DNA of 64,000 nucleotides from Thorsellia kenyensis (GCF_042432445.1 NZ_JBHLXE010000071.1:23162-87161); one strand, 5' to 3'; shown: positions 1 to 9,318, counted from the first letter of the stretch. Made by a program: numbers and translations. The notes: a model not told the origin generated them from the sequence alone.

Positions 1-101
1 TCTTGCATTAAACCTAATGACGCAAAGGTCATCTCATTTTTAATTTCATTTGAATTTGATGTTGCTTCGATGTGTGTTTCTTTATCTATATTTGTTGTCA
101 T
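1..101 (-). CDS. deaD: DEAD-box RNA helicase DeaD/CsdA, N-terminal fragment cut by window edge
   Basis: An ATG at position 101 opens a frame that runs to the window edge (33 codons). After a polar leader of about 24 residues it reads TFASLGL, which matches the Q-motif region at the start of DeaD (TFADLGL in E. coli). DeaD is a cold-shock ATP-dependent RNA helicase acting in ribosome assembly and RNA decay. The position directly after nlpI on the same strand is the standard enterobacterial order pnp-nlpI-deaD, which supports the call. The catalytic core lies outside the window, so the assignment rests on a short match plus context. The leader is longer than in E. coli. Confidence 0.72.
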   Translation of the reverse strand, partial: MTTNIDKETHIEATSNSNEIKNEMTFASLGLMQ

Positions 102-242
102 TTTCTAACTCTATTGTAGGTAACATAACGAATGAGTCAGTCCAACAAACTAGTAAAAATGTAATTAGTTTCATTAAATTGCGTGACCAACTCGAAAAGA
201 CAGCACTCTTATCCTAATATAAAATAAGATCTACTGTATAAT

Positions 243-1157
243 TTAAGGTGAGTTTGATTCGGCTAGGTCTTCTTGTTGTTGAGCTATTAAAGCTAACTCT
301 AATAGTGCATAGCGATGTTCAACATAGTTATGAACATTATTCGCTATCGCTTTTTTAAACAGCGATATTGCCCTATTTACATCTCCTAAACTTAAGTAAT
401 GCTTTCCTAAATAAAAGTACATTTCAGTTAAATATTCTGCAAATGTAAAATTATCCAGATTTTGTTTATCTAAACGATGCATTAACTCTTTTTCTGAAAT
501 GTGCCCTAAATAAAACGCGACAATATTCCAGCCCCAGTAATCTCGTTCTGATACTTCATCATAACGATTTTGTAGTGATTTTTTAGCAGCACTTTCATCA
601 ATCTGACGTTCAATCAAATAAAGCCATAAAATACGATATGGGTCTGTTGTATCTTCTTGATAAAAAGCGACTAAATCCTCTTGAGCCATTGCATAACGCT
701 CACCGTAGTATAAAGCTATACCACGATTTAAACGTGCATAGGTGTAGGTAGAATCAAGTTCTAATACAGAATCAAACGCTTCATAAGCCGCATCAAAATC
801 AGCGGCTTGCGTCGAATATATTCCTAGATAATTATAAATTTCCGGAATATCTGGGCGTATAAATAAAGCTTGGGTAAAATCATTACGGGCCAAAGCACGT
901 AAACCTAAGCTGTCATATAAGACACCCCGCTCATATAACAATTGAGCTCTTTCTTCCTCGGTCAGCACTGTGGTCGCAAGAATTTGTTCCATTCTTGCAA
1001 GCATAACTTCCTGCTGAATAGTAGATTGCAAAGGTACTGCCATCAGATTATCATTTGATACTTGACTTTGTGATGTGCATCCCGTTAAAAATAAAAATAA
1101 GGTAATAGATGACAAGCATATATGCTTTTTCAATGATTTGTTTAAAATACATTTCAT
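243..1157 (-). CDS. nlpI: Outer-membrane lipoprotein NlpI (TPR protein)
   Basis: 304 residues, close to the usual NlpI length. The N-terminus is a lipoprotein signal: basic start, hydrophobic run, and lipobox LTGC with the lipidated Cys at residue 27. The body carries tetratricopeptide repeats, seen in segments such as RPDIPEIYNYLGIY and LDSTYTYARLNRGIAL (about residues 65-165) and a further repeat near residues 245-285. In relatives NlpI is an adaptor that brings Prc protease and peptidoglycan hydrolases together at the outer membrane. It sits 70 nt downstream of pnp on the same strand, the conserved arrangement, and is probably partly co-transcribed with it. Confidence 0.95.
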   Translation of the reverse strand: MKCILNKSLKKHICLSSITLFLFLTGCTSQSQVSNDNLMAVPLQSTIQQEVMLARMEQILATTVLTEEERAQLLYERGVLYDSLGLRALARNDFTQALFIRPDIPEIYNYLGIYSTQAADFDAAYEAFDSVLELDSTYTYARLNRGIALYYGERYAMAQEDLVAFYQEDTTDPYRILWLYLIERQIDESAAKKSLQNRYDEVSERDYWGWNIVAFYLGHISEKELMHRLDKQNLDNFTFAEYLTEMYFYLGKHYLSLGDVNRAISLFKKAIANNVHNYVEHRYALLELALIAQQQEDLAESNSP

Positions 1158-1227
1158 CTCTTTTACCCATAATTATTTATACTTTCTAATAATTTAACTT
1201 CGGAACTTTTTCAGTATACCACAATTT

Positions 1228-3399
1228 CTACTCTGCGTCTTGCCCTTGACCCGACCCATTTGTATTATTTTGTGAAGATTCAGTATCTGGTTGTACAGAT
1301 AATGCTTCTTCATTTTGTGGTTGAGCTTCTTTGATACTAAGTCTTACACGACCTTGTCTATCAATTTCTAATACTTTAACTGGTACTTCTTGACCAACAG
1401 CAATGTAATCAGCAATTTTTTCAATGCGTTTGTCTACGATTTGAGAGATATGCACAAGTCCTTCTTTACCGCCAGCAAAGCTAACAAAAGCACCAAAATC
1501 TGCAACTCTAACTACTTTTCCTTCATAGATTTTACCAACAATCACTTCTGCTGTAATCTCTTCTATACGACGAATCGCATGTTGAGCCTTTTCATTATCA
1601 GAGGAAGCTATTTTAACAAGACCCGTATCATCAATTTCGATGGTAGTACCTGTTTCTTCAGTTAATGCACGTATTACCGCGCCACCTTTGCCTATAATGT
1701 CTTTAATTTTATCTGCGTTAACTTTTAATGTATGGATTCTTGGGGCAAAATCAGATATTTCAGTATTAGGTTGAGTAATTGTTCTCTCCATCACATCTAG
1801 GATATGTAAGCGAGCGCCTTTTGCTTGATTTAAAGCAACTTGCATGATTTCTTTAGTGATTCCTTCAATTTTAATATCCATTTGAAGTGCTGTAATACCT
1901 TCACGGCTACCAGCAACTTTAAAATCCATATCACCTAAGTGATCTTCATCTCCTAAAATATCAGAAAGAACAACAAATTTATCATCTTCCTTAACTAACC
2001 CCATAGCGATACCTGCAACAGCTGAGCGGATAGGTACGCCGGCATCCATAAGTGCAAGTGATGCACCACATACAGATGCCATTGAAGAAGAGCCGTTAGA
2101 TTCTGTGATTTCAGAAACGACCCTGACTGTATAAGGAAATTCTGCCGCGCTTGGCATTACTGCTGCAACACCACGTTTAGCGAGACGACCATGGCCAATT
2201 TCACGGCGTTTAGGTGAGCCTACCATACCAGTTTCACCAACAGAATATGGAGGGAAATTATAATGGAATAAGAATTTATCTGTTTTTTCACCGACTAATT
2301 CATCAATAACTTGAGCATCTCTTTCCGTACCTAAAGTGACGGTGACAAGTGCTTGTGTTTCACCACGAGTGAAAAGTGATGAACCATGAGTACGAGGAAG
2401 TACACCAGTGCGTACATCTAATCCACGGATCATGTCTTTTTCACGACCATCAATACGAGGAGCACCACTAATAACTCTTTCTCTCACTACTTTAGATTCT
2501 AAAGCACCAAGAATAGTTAAAATTTCAGATTCATCAAGTGTTTCATTTTCTTTAAGTAACTCTTCGCAAACACTGGTCTTAATTGCATCTACTTGCTCAT
2601 AACGAGTTTGCTTTTCAGTAATTTGGTATGCAGCTGAAAGTCTATCTTCAGCAAGCATTTGAATTTTTTGATTAAGTTCAACATTAGGGACAGGTGGAAC
2701 CCAATCCCAAGCTGGCTTAGCGGCTTTTGAAGCAAAAGCTTTGATTTCATTGATTACGATCTGCTGTTGTTCATGTCCAAAAACAACCGCACCTAACATT
2801 TCATCTTCACTGAGAATATCTGCTTCTGATTCAACCATTAAAACTGCATTCTCAGTTCCTGCAACAACTAAATCAAGTCGACTTTCTTTCAGTTCAGCTG
2901 TCGTTGGATTTAAAACATATTTATTGTTAAGGTAACCTACACGCGCGGCACCAATTGGGCCATTAAACGGAATACCAGATACTGCAAGAGCAGCTGAAGC
3001 ACCAATCATAGATACAATATCAGGATTAACTTCTGGATTAACAGATACAACCGTAGCAACGATTTGTACCTCATTTAAAAAACCTTCAGGAAAAAGAGGT
3101 CTTAGTGGCCTATCAATTAAACGACTGACTAATGTCTCACCCTCGCTAGGGCGTCCTTCACGACGGAAAAAACTGCCTGGAATTTTACCAACTGCATAAG
3201 TTCTTTCTTGATAGTTAACAGTAAGAGGAAAAAAATCCTGACCAGCTTTAACCTTTTTTTGTCCAACAACTGTAACAAATACTGCAGTGTCGTCCATGCT
3301 TATCATTACTGCGCCTGTGGCTTGTCTTGCCATCATATTTGTTTCTAATGTAACGGTATGCTGTCCGTATTTGAATTCATGTACAATAGGTGTTAACAC
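1228..3399 (-). CDS. pnp: Polyribonucleotide nucleotidyltransferase (PNPase)
   Basis: 723 residues, against 711 in E. coli, and near-identical in family signature blocks. It has two RNase PH-like domains (about 1-230 and 310-550; the catalytic stretch LGDEDHLGDMDF is near residue 490). A KH domain with IIGKGGAVIRAL lies near 560, and an S1 domain with VADFGAFV and KEGLVHISQI near 625-695. An acidic Gln/Asn-rich tail follows. PNPase degrades RNA 3' to 5' using phosphate and is part of the RNA degradosome. The frame begins with GTG, aligning with the E. coli start (which is TTG), and an AGAGGA ribosome-binding site lies upstream. It follows rpsO, as in relatives. Confidence 0.97.
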   Translation of the reverse strand: MLTPIVHEFKYGQHTVTLETNMMARQATGAVMISMDDTAVFVTVVGQKKVKAGQDFFPLTVNYQERTYAVGKIPGSFFRREGRPSEGETLVSRLIDRPLRPLFPEGFLNEVQIVATVVSVNPEVNPDIVSMIGASAALAVSGIPFNGPIGAARVGYLNNKYVLNPTTAELKESRLDLVVAGTENAVLMVESEADILSEDEMLGAVVFGHEQQQIVINEIKAFASKAAKPAWDWVPPVPNVELNQKIQMLAEDRLSAAYQITEKQTRYEQVDAIKTSVCEELLKENETLDESEILTILGALESKVVRERVISGAPRIDGREKDMIRGLDVRTGVLPRTHGSSLFTRGETQALVTVTLGTERDAQVIDELVGEKTDKFLFHYNFPPYSVGETGMVGSPKRREIGHGRLAKRGVAAVMPSAAEFPYTVRVVSEITESNGSSSMASVCGASLALMDAGVPIRSAVAGIAMGLVKEDDKFVVLSDILGDEDHLGDMDFKVAGSREGITALQMDIKIEGITKEIMQVALNQAKGARLHILDVMERTITQPNTEISDFAPRIHTLKVNADKIKDIIGKGGAVIRALTEETGTTIEIDDTGLVKIASSDNEKAQHAIRRIEEITAEVIVGKIYEGKVVRVADFGAFVSFAGGKEGLVHISQIVDKRIEKIADYIAVGQEVPVKVLEIDRQGRVRLSIKEAQPQNEEALSVQPDTESSQNNTNGSGQGQDAE

Positions 3400-3762
3400 T
3401 ATATATTCCTCTTTTTAAACTTTTTATTGCTTAGCAGCTGTGAGTGATGTTTTATATTGCTTTTTTTTAAATTTATTAACTGGGCTTACTTTTTTAAACT
3501 TACAATCATCAATTAAAAATTAACAATTAATATGTGACTTCCACTCTTCATCATTATTCATTATAGAAATAGTTTTATTTATTTTAAGTACGGCTTATGA
3601 TTCTTAAAGAATTCAGAAATATTCAATTTAGCGGCCTGAAGATAATGCCCTTTTTGATGGAACTTTATTTAGATTTAGCTATTCAAATACTATTAATTCA
3701 CTTTTTGCTTTTTTAATGTTTTTATTTACTACGTATTATTAGACCGATATGAATTTTTTTGT
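3400..3762 (-). promoter_or_regulatory. pnp leader / rpsO-pnp intergenic region
   Basis: About 360 AT-rich nucleotides without a credible reading frame lie between the rpsO stem-loop and pnp. In E. coli this region holds a second pnp promoter and an RNase III-cleaved stem-loop through which PNPase represses its own synthesis. A long stem like that was not obvious by eye here, so any such regulation is inferred from synteny only. Confidence 0.35.
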
Positions 3763-3798
3763 AATACGACAAAGGGGCTTGTGCCCCTTTATCGTATT
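3763..3798 (-). terminator. Long stem-loop after rpsO
   Basis: Arms at 3763-3778 and 3783-3798 pair almost perfectly over 16 bp (one mismatch), with a 4-nt loop and a GGGGC core. A T-run follows on the plus strand, but on the minus strand (rpsO direction) only a short T-poor tail follows. It may act as a leaky terminator or an RNA-processing/stability element between rpsO and pnp, as t1 does in E. coli. Confidence 0.6.
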
Positions 3799-3807
3799 TT
3801 TCAGAAA

Positions 3808-4077
3808 TTAACGACGTAATCCTAAGCGCTCAATGAGCGTAGAGTAACGTTTAACATCTTTATTTTTCAAATAATCAAGAAGACTACGGCGTTGTGCTAC
3901 CATACGTAACAAACCACGACGACCGTGATGATCTTTTTTGTGTTCAGAAAAATGTGACTGTAAATCATTGATCCTAGCTGTTAATAATGCAACTTGAACT
4001 TCAGTTGATCCTGTATCATTCGCATCACTACCATATTCAGCAACGATTTTCGCTTTTGTTTCTGCTGTTAGAGACAT
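3808..4077 (-). CDS. rpsO: 30S ribosomal protein S15
   Basis: 89 residues, the exact family length. The conserved segments TGSTEVQVALLTARI and HKKDHHGRRGLLRMV, and the C-terminal YxxLIxRLGLRR, are all present. S15 binds the three-way junction of helices 20-22 in 16S rRNA during small-subunit assembly, and in E. coli it represses its own translation through a pseudoknot over its start site. The gene precedes pnp on the same strand, the near-universal proteobacterial order. Confidence 0.98.
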   Translation of the reverse strand: MSLTAETKAKIVAEYGSDANDTGSTEVQVALLTARINDLQSHFSEHKKDHHGRRGLLRMVAQRRSLLDYLKNKDVKRYSTLIERLGLRR

Positions 4078-4211
4078 AACTTCTCCTAAATAAGGGTTAA
4101 AATATAAATAAATTAGCGCCGATCTCTAATTCAGCACTAACATGATTAAAGCTGGGTTATTGTACGCTTTCATCAATGCTTGTGCAACACAATAGATAAG
4201 ATTATTAACTG

Positions 4212-5192
4212 TTATTTAATTTGGTAATGTCTCAATTTATTTGCAACAGCAGTATGCGATAAACCTAATCGTTTACCTAATTTTCGAGAGCTAGGATAGG
4301 CAGTAAACAATTGTGAAAGTACTTTACACTCATAGCGATTCATTATGTCCACTAAACTTCCCTCAAGCTCTTCTTCACTCAGCATCGTAATTTCTTCTTC
4401 TAAAAATGTTATATCCTGCACTCTCATTGAATCAAAAATCAAATCATTAGCCGTAAGATGCTTGGAGTCTAATTGAACTAAACTCTGATAAAGTGTATTT
4501 TTAAGTTGTCTGATATTGCCAGGCCATTCGTGCTCTAAAAGAATTTGTGCAACATCTGCAGTACATATCGGAGGGGTAATTTTTAGCTGTTCCGAAAGCT
4601 CTGATAATAAAAAATGAGTCAGGGGCATAATGTCAGCCCTCCTCTCTCTTAGAGGTGGGATAGTTAATGTTATTACATTAAGTCTATAATACAAATCTTC
4701 ACGGAATAAACCTTGTTTGACCAATGAAAATAATTTTTTTTGAGTAGCGCAAATAATTCGGATATCCACAAATATTTCATTGTCTTCACCTACGCGCCTA
4801 AAAGTGCCATCATTAATAAATCGGAGTAGTTTGCCTTGCATATGAGGTGACATTTCTTCAATTTGGTCAAGCAGGACTGTACCAAGGTGCGCTTGTTCAA
4901 AAAAACCTTTTTTCACAGTAGCAACTGGAGGTAAATTCGAAACAAAGCCGAAAAGTTCACTTTCAACAACATCATCCGGGATTCCAGCACAATTTAATGC
5001 TAAGAAAGGTTGATTTGATCTAGGGCTTGCAAGATGGCAGGCACGTGCAAGCATATCTTTACCAGTGCCTGTTTCACCTTCAATTAATAAGGGAACATTC
5101 AATTGGGCTGCTTTGGTGGCATGTTTAATGATTTGTTTCATGGGATAGCTTTCCGCTATCCAATCATTTAAAACCACCTGCAGATTACGCAT
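4212..5192 (-). CDS. tyrR: TyrR-type transcriptional regulator, short form
   Basis: 326 residues: an AAA+ sigma54-interaction-type domain (Walker A GETGTGKD at residues 39-46, Walker B-like LLDQIEEM at 107-114, arginine-rich FREDLYYRLNVITLTIPPLRER) and a C-terminal helix-turn-helix (about 303-326, SSRKLGKRLGLSHTAVANKL) matching TyrR. The GAFTGA loop that contacts sigma54 is missing, as in TyrR proteins, so it should work with sigma70 promoters. The N-terminal ACT and PAS domains of E. coli TyrR (513 aa) are absent; Haemophilus has a similar short form. TyrR controls aromatic amino acid synthesis and transport. Walker B reads DQIEEM rather than the usual DEIGEM. It overlaps the end of zipA by 8 nt, suggesting co-transcription. 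Confidence 0.85.
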   Translation of the reverse strand: MRNLQVVLNDWIAESYPMKQIIKHATKAAQLNVPLLIEGETGTGKDMLARACHLASPRSNQPFLALNCAGIPDDVVESELFGFVSNLPPVATVKKGFFEQAHLGTVLLDQIEEMSPHMQGKLLRFINDGTFRRVGEDNEIFVDIRIICATQKKLFSLVKQGLFREDLYYRLNVITLTIPPLRERRADIMPLTHFLLSELSEQLKITPPICTADVAQILLEHEWPGNIRQLKNTLYQSLVQLDSKHLTANDLIFDSMRVQDITFLEEEITMLSEEELEGSLVDIMNRYECKVLSQLFTAYPSSRKLGKRLGLSHTAVANKLRHYQIK

Positions 5193-6060
5193 TTTGATAG
5201 GTTCTAGTCATCCAATCACGGATAGATTGTGTGATACTTTCAGTTTTTAGCTGAGTTAATATTTGACGTTTATCATCATAAACTTGCCCACCAACATCTT
5301 CTGCAATGCGCTGAACGGATTGAAGCATCAGTTTGAAGTTTTGTATCGGTTCACCGGCTGAAGGCAGAACCATGAAAAACGTCACACCAATAGTTGTAAA
5401 ATCAATCATTTGATTAGGATCAAAAGTGCCAGGTTTTACCATGTTTGCGACACTAAATATAACAGGGGATGCCGTAGTAGATAAATGTCTATGGAAAATA
5501 TTCATATCGCCATAATTTAGCCCTGCATTAAGAAAACTATTAAGAAGTAAATCACCCCTCAATATGTTGTTGTGGACACCCATAACATGTAACACAATAA
5601 CAAGTTCTTCAACGGGTTCCTGCTGTTCTTCAATTGCTGTAGTTTCCTCTGCTAAAGTTTGATCATCTGTTGTCTCAGTAATAGCAGATTCATTTTGAAG
5701 AACTTCTGTTTCATGATTTTCATTTGCATCTGTTCTTAATTTAATCTCAGTATCCGTAATTGTATTAGAGGGGTCAGAGTGCAAATCTTTATTCATTTGC
5801 ATATGCTCTTCAGCATCTCCTTTTTTAACTCTTACTTCACTTACATCAGTATCTAACGCATGAATCTGAACTTCATTATCAATTGCATCAATGTCTTCAG
5901 AAAAAGAAGGAGTATCGTTTTCACTACGGCGAGAAACTCTTTTTTTCTTACCAAAAAGGGTTGACTTCTCTTTACGTGAACTCCAAACACCATGTAAAAA
6001 AAGAGCAATAATAGCTAATACACCAATAACAAGTAAAATGATTCGCAAATTTTCCTTCAC
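5185..6060 (-). CDS. zipA: Cell division protein ZipA
   Basis: 291 residues. The N-terminal membrane anchor (about residues 5-24) is followed by a basic patch and a long acidic, Glu/Thr-rich linker. The C-terminal FtsZ-binding domain spans about 150-285; conserved segments include NIFHRH, FSVANMVKPGTFD and GVTFFMVLPS. ZipA tethers FtsZ to the inner membrane and helps build the early divisome. The start codon appears to be GTG at 6060 with a weak AGAG upstream. In E. coli zipA is likewise divergent from the cysZ-cysK-ptsHI-crr block found next here. cysZ itself is missing and the gap holds an IS relic. Confidence 0.95.
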   Translation of the reverse strand: MKENLRIILLVIGVLAIIALFLHGVWSSRKEKSTLFGKKKRVSRRSENDTPSFSEDIDAIDNEVQIHALDTDVSEVRVKKGDAEEHMQMNKDLHSDPSNTITDTEIKLRTDANENHETEVLQNESAITETTDDQTLAEETTAIEEQQEPVEELVIVLHVMGVHNNILRGDLLLNSFLNAGLNYGDMNIFHRHLSTTASPVIFSVANMVKPGTFDPNQMIDFTTIGVTFFMVLPSAGEPIQNFKLMLQSVQRIAEDVGGQVYDDKRQILTQLKTESITQSIRDWMTRTYQNA

Positions 6061-6515
6061 AGTATTCTCTTATTAATTTTATATGCAGTTAAATTTAAGG
6101 GCTTATGCATTTATAAGCTTCGCGCTTTGTGCAAGTGTTTAAATTAGCATTCAATTGAAAACTCTTGCTGATATTTAAATTTTTCATTTCTTATAGGCCA
6201 ATGAATGCACAGGGCTAGTTAAAAGCTCCTATTATCAACGTAATAACCTGTAGAATATAGAATATTCTCCATATTGTTCTTAGATTATAAGAAAATATAG
6301 ATACTTTAAAGAGTGTATCACAAAATTGATTCATCTATTATACACTTTACCTTGCCATATTATAATCTTAGTGGCAACTTGTAAAGTAAATGTTACATGC
6401 ACTAGGCTTATGGACAGATAAGTTTTATTGTTACTTTTATCAACAAGCAGAGAAAAATAAATAAAAAAGTGTGTCCAACTTGAAATAGTCTTTCACTGTA
6501 AATATTTCTTACCCT
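6061..6515. other. zipA upstream region without recognisable gene
   Basis: About 450 AT-rich bases with stop codons in all frames. It should contain the zipA promoter (minus strand). No trace of cysZ, which sits here in E. coli, was recognised. Confidence 0.4.
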
Positions 6516-6518
6516 CTA

Positions 6519-7481
6519 GAGGCTGTTGACATAGAAGACTCACAAATTGATCATGCCTAAAGTAGTTTATAAACAACCTCTTGAAGTGGAAAATATTTAA
6601 TAAGTGGTATGAGGTTTTTGTAATTAACTCGTAAAAGTATATTATAAAAGAGTAAATGTCATGCCAAGATTGAATTTATAAGATTAGTCAGTGGAATTTC
6701 CTACAAAAACTTTTTAACCGTGTCCATATAGATTATATAAATAGATCAGATCGATTATTTTTAGAGAGTGCTTTATAAAGGTTGTTTTTTATAAGATCTG
6801 TACTGGTTTGCCTTGGCATGATTTACCCAATGAATTTGGGTATTGTAATGCTGCTTATAAACGTTTTAATCGTTAGGCCCATCAACAAGGTTTTTTAGAG
6901 ATTCTAACAACGCTTGCTCACATCAATGAGAAAGAGTGTGGAGGTGTTGATGGCACTATTATTTGTATACATAAGTTCAGTATAGTATAGGTACTGCAAC
7001 TAATAGCACTGAAATCATCGGTAAATGCCGAGGAGATAATTCGGCTATAAAACATCTTATAGTTTATGGTTGATAGTTGATAGTTTGAGACTATCAAATC
7101 ACCAAGAACTCAGTGTGAGACAGCGGCATGGCGTTACGCATGCTGTAAGTTTAATTAACCATACTGGTGAGTTTGAATGTTTTATAGCTTATAAAAGTTA
7201 TGATCTAAAAACTTAAAGAGAGCTGATATCCAACCTCAACAAAACATCCATCATTCCAAAACATAATCATGGTAAGGACTGAAATACAGGCTCAATTGAT
7301 AAATACTTATACAAAATAGGGTTCTTGGTCGAAAATGCTTTTGCTAGGATAAAGCATTGCAGAGCAATCGCAACGGGGTATGATAAATTAAAAATTTGCT
7401 TTAGAAGCACTACTGCAATTGCTTTTATTATGCTGTCTTGACCATGTATGTCTAAAAAAGCTTTCGAAATGTGAACAGCTC
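6519..7481 (+). mobile_element. Decayed IS5-family insertion sequence
   Basis: The ends form an imperfect terminal inverted repeat. The left end reads GAGGCTGTTGACAT (from 6519) and the right end, on the minus strand, reads GAGCTGTTCACAT (to 7481). Both are flanked by the trinucleotide CTA (6516-6518 and 7482-7484), which looks like the target-site duplication. The enclosed ~963 bp holds the remains of one transposase gene on the plus strand with many stops and frame changes. Length, ends and the residual protein fit the IS5 superfamily. It is surely immobile in cis. Confidence 0.7.
6661..7441 (+). pseudogene. IS5-family transposase pseudogene
   Basis: Starting at an ATG reading MPRLNL (IS5-type transposases often begin MPRLML), the frame is broken by several stops, but family blocks survive. 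TGLPWHDLPNEFG and AAYKRFNR (about 6800-6875) correspond to the N-terminal CPWRDLP..FG..N..YKRFN block. GVDGTIICIHK (6944-6976) corresponds to the first catalytic Asp region. The C-terminal ENAFARIKHCRAIATGYDKL (7330-7389) corresponds to the F(A/E)KLK..R.IATRYDK block, ending at the stop at 7439-7441. At least three frame changes and six stops are visible, so no functional transposase can be made. Confidence 0.75.
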
Positions 7482-7712
7482 CTAGTAAACCACTAATCGA
7501 TGGCATTCCATAAAGTCCTTTTCGATAACAATCATATTATCTTTTCATTCTGTTATAGGTTATAACCATTAGTTATTAGGATGTTTGCAAATAAAAAGGC
7601 ATGATGTTCTCACATTTATTTTTGTTACTACTCTTAATTTTTTGGGTATACTAAGCCTCAGTATATTTAATTATTGCCAGTTTTATGTTCAATTTTAATA
7701 TGAGAATACTTT

Positions 7713-8711
7713 ATGACTTTGGAACAATACTCTTCAAGTCCGGAACAAGACATCATCTTTAATGATAATACCCTGACTATTGGCCATACACCACTTGTAA
7801 GGTTAAATAGGATCGGGAATGGTAATATCTATGCCAAAATAGAGTCAAGAAACCCGAGTTTCAGTGTTAAATGCCGAATCGGTGCTAACATGATTTGGGA
7901 AGCTGAAAAGCATGGGATTTTGACCCATGATAAAACATTAGTTGAACCCACGAGTGGCAACACAGGCATTGCATTAGCGTATGTAGCATCAGCTAAAGGC
8001 TACAATTTGATACTTACTATGCCAGAAACAATGAGCGTTGAAAGAAGAAGATTGCTCAAAGCTCTTGGCGCAGAATTGATATTAACCCCAGGCAATTTAG
8101 GTATGAAAGGGGCAATTGATAAAGCCAATGAAATTGCAGACGCAAATCCTTCTAAGTATTTAGTTCTTCAACAGTTCAGCAACCCGGCTAACCCTGCTAT
8201 TCATGAAGCAACAACAGGCCCGGAAATCTGGAGAGCCACACAAGGAAAAATTGATATATTTGTAGCCGGCGTAGGCACTGGCGGCACAATAACAGGCGTG
8301 AGCAGATACATAAAAAATAATTTGAAAAAAAACATTTTGTCTGTGGCCGTTGAACCTTCTGATTCTCCAGTTATTCAGCAGGCCTTAGATGGACAAGAAA
8401 TTAAACCTGGTCCTCATAAAATCCAGGGAATTGGTGCAGGATTTATTCCTGCGAATCTCGATTTAAGTCTAGTTGACAAGGCCATACAGATTACAAATGA
8501 GGAAGCATTTGAGATGGCTCACGAATTGATGAAAAAAGAAGGGATTCTCGCAGGAATCTCATCTGGAGCAGCAATAAGTGCCGCGCTTAAATTAAATCAA
8601 CAACCTGAATACCAGGATAAGATGATAGTTGCTATCTTGGCCTCTTCTGCTGAGCGGTATTTAAGTTCTGCCTTATTTGCTGATATTTTTACCGATGAAA
8701 GCCTAAAATAG
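7713..8711 (+). CDS. cysK: Cysteine synthase A (O-acetylserine sulfhydrylase)
   Basis: 332 residues. It aligns along its whole length with E. coli CysK: PLP-binding Lys53 in PSFSVKCRIGANM, the EPTSGNTG substrate loop near residue 80, the GVGTGGT phosphate-binding loop, and the C-terminal GILAGISSGAA. It makes cysteine from O-acetylserine and sulfide in the cytoplasm. The N-terminus is about ten residues longer than in E. coli; the chosen ATG has only a weak GAG upstream, and the nearby frame offers no better start. It is first in the row cysK-ptsH-ptsI-crr, as in enterobacteria, but is separated from ptsH by its own terminator. Confidence 0.95.
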   Translation: MTLEQYSSSPEQDIIFNDNTLTIGHTPLVRLNRIGNGNIYAKIESRNPSFSVKCRIGANMIWEAEKHGILTHDKTLVEPTSGNTGIALAYVASAKGYNLILTMPETMSVERRRLLKALGAELILTPGNLGMKGAIDKANEIADANPSKYLVLQQFSNPANPAIHEATTGPEIWRATQGKIDIFVAGVGTGGTITGVSRYIKNNLKKNILSVAVEPSDSPVIQQALDGQEIKPGPHKIQGIGAGFIPANLDLSLVDKAIQITNEEAFEMAHELMKKEGILAGISSGAAISAALKLNQQPEYQDKMIVAILASSAERYLSSALFADIFTDESLK

Positions 8712-8719
8712 CACTTAAA

Positions 8720-8735
8720 CGTGATATAGATCACA
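8720..8735. promoter_or_regulatory. Candidate CRP-binding site upstream of ptsH
   Basis: CGTGATATAGATCACA matches the CRP consensus TGTGA-N6-TCACA at 9 of 10 positions with the right spacing. It lies about 195 nt before ptsH and just before the cysK terminator. E. coli ptsHI promoters are CRP-activated, so a role in PTS expression is plausible. It could also be a chance match. Confidence 0.5.
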
Positions 8736-8762
8736 AAAAGGCACCTTTAAGGGTGCTTTTTT
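8736..8762 (+). terminator. cysK terminator
   Basis: GCACC (8741-8745) pairs with GGTGC (8752-8756) around a 6-nt loop, extended by flanking A/T pairs, and is followed by a run of six T. It lies 25 nt after the cysK stop. Confidence 0.8.
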
Positions 8763-8928
8763 GTGTCAGTTAATAGAAACTTTTCCAAATTATAGCTTAA
8801 GTTGAATGATTGTTTTTGAGGTTTATCATAAATCAGATATAATCTCGGCTGTATACTATACATTAGTTATTTTTTACGATTTAGAATGATTCTAAAATTA
8901 CATTTCATCTAGTTAATGGAGATACGAT

Positions 8929-9186
8929 ATGTTTCAACAAGACGTTGTTATAATTGCCCCAAATGGCCTTCACACTCGCCCTGCGGCACAATTTGTTAAA
9001 GAAGCCAAAAATTTTTCGTCTGAAATCACTGTGATTTCTAATGGCAAGTCCGCTAGCGCTAAAAGCCTCTTTAAACTTCAAACATTAGGATTATCTCAAG
9101 GCACAACTATTACACTTCAAGCTGAAGGTGAGGATGAAAAAGAAGCAGTTGAGTATTTAGCAAAACTTCTTGATACATTAGAATAA
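8929..9186 (+). CDS. ptsH: Phosphocarrier protein HPr
   Basis: 85 residues, the standard length. The active-site His15 is in NGLHTRPAA and the Ser46 region is KSASAKSLFKL. HPr takes phosphate from enzyme I and passes it to the sugar-specific EIIA proteins, including the product of crr downstream. A GGAG ribosome-binding site precedes the ATG. Gene order ptsH-ptsI-crr is conserved. A putative CRP site lies upstream. Confidence 0.98.
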   Translation: MFQQDVVIIAPNGLHTRPAAQFVKEAKNFSSEITVISNGKSASAKSLFKLQTLGLSQGTTITLQAEGEDEKEAVEYLAKLLDTLE

Positions 9187-9231
9187 TATTTATCAATATT
9201 TTTTTAAAAAAATCATGTATGATTATTATAT

Positions 9232-9255
9232 GAAGGCAACATTTATGTTGCCTTC
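9232..9255 (+). terminator. Stem-loop between ptsH and ptsI (attenuator-like)
   Basis: The arms GAAGGCAACAT and ATGTTGCCTTC (9232-9242, 9245-9255) are perfectly complementary, with a very small loop. No strong T-run follows, so it more likely lowers ptsI expression relative to ptsH or protects the ptsH message than fully stops transcription. Confidence 0.6.
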
Positions 9256-9318
9256 TTCGAAAATAGAACTCAAAAAATATACATTTTTTTTAAACAGTAA
9301 ATTAAAGAAGGGCTAATT

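Noticed and set aside
7267..7506. 79-codon minus-strand frame
   Set aside because: Antisense to the surviving C-terminal part of the transposase pseudogene on the plus strand; the plus-strand translation has family motifs and this one does not.
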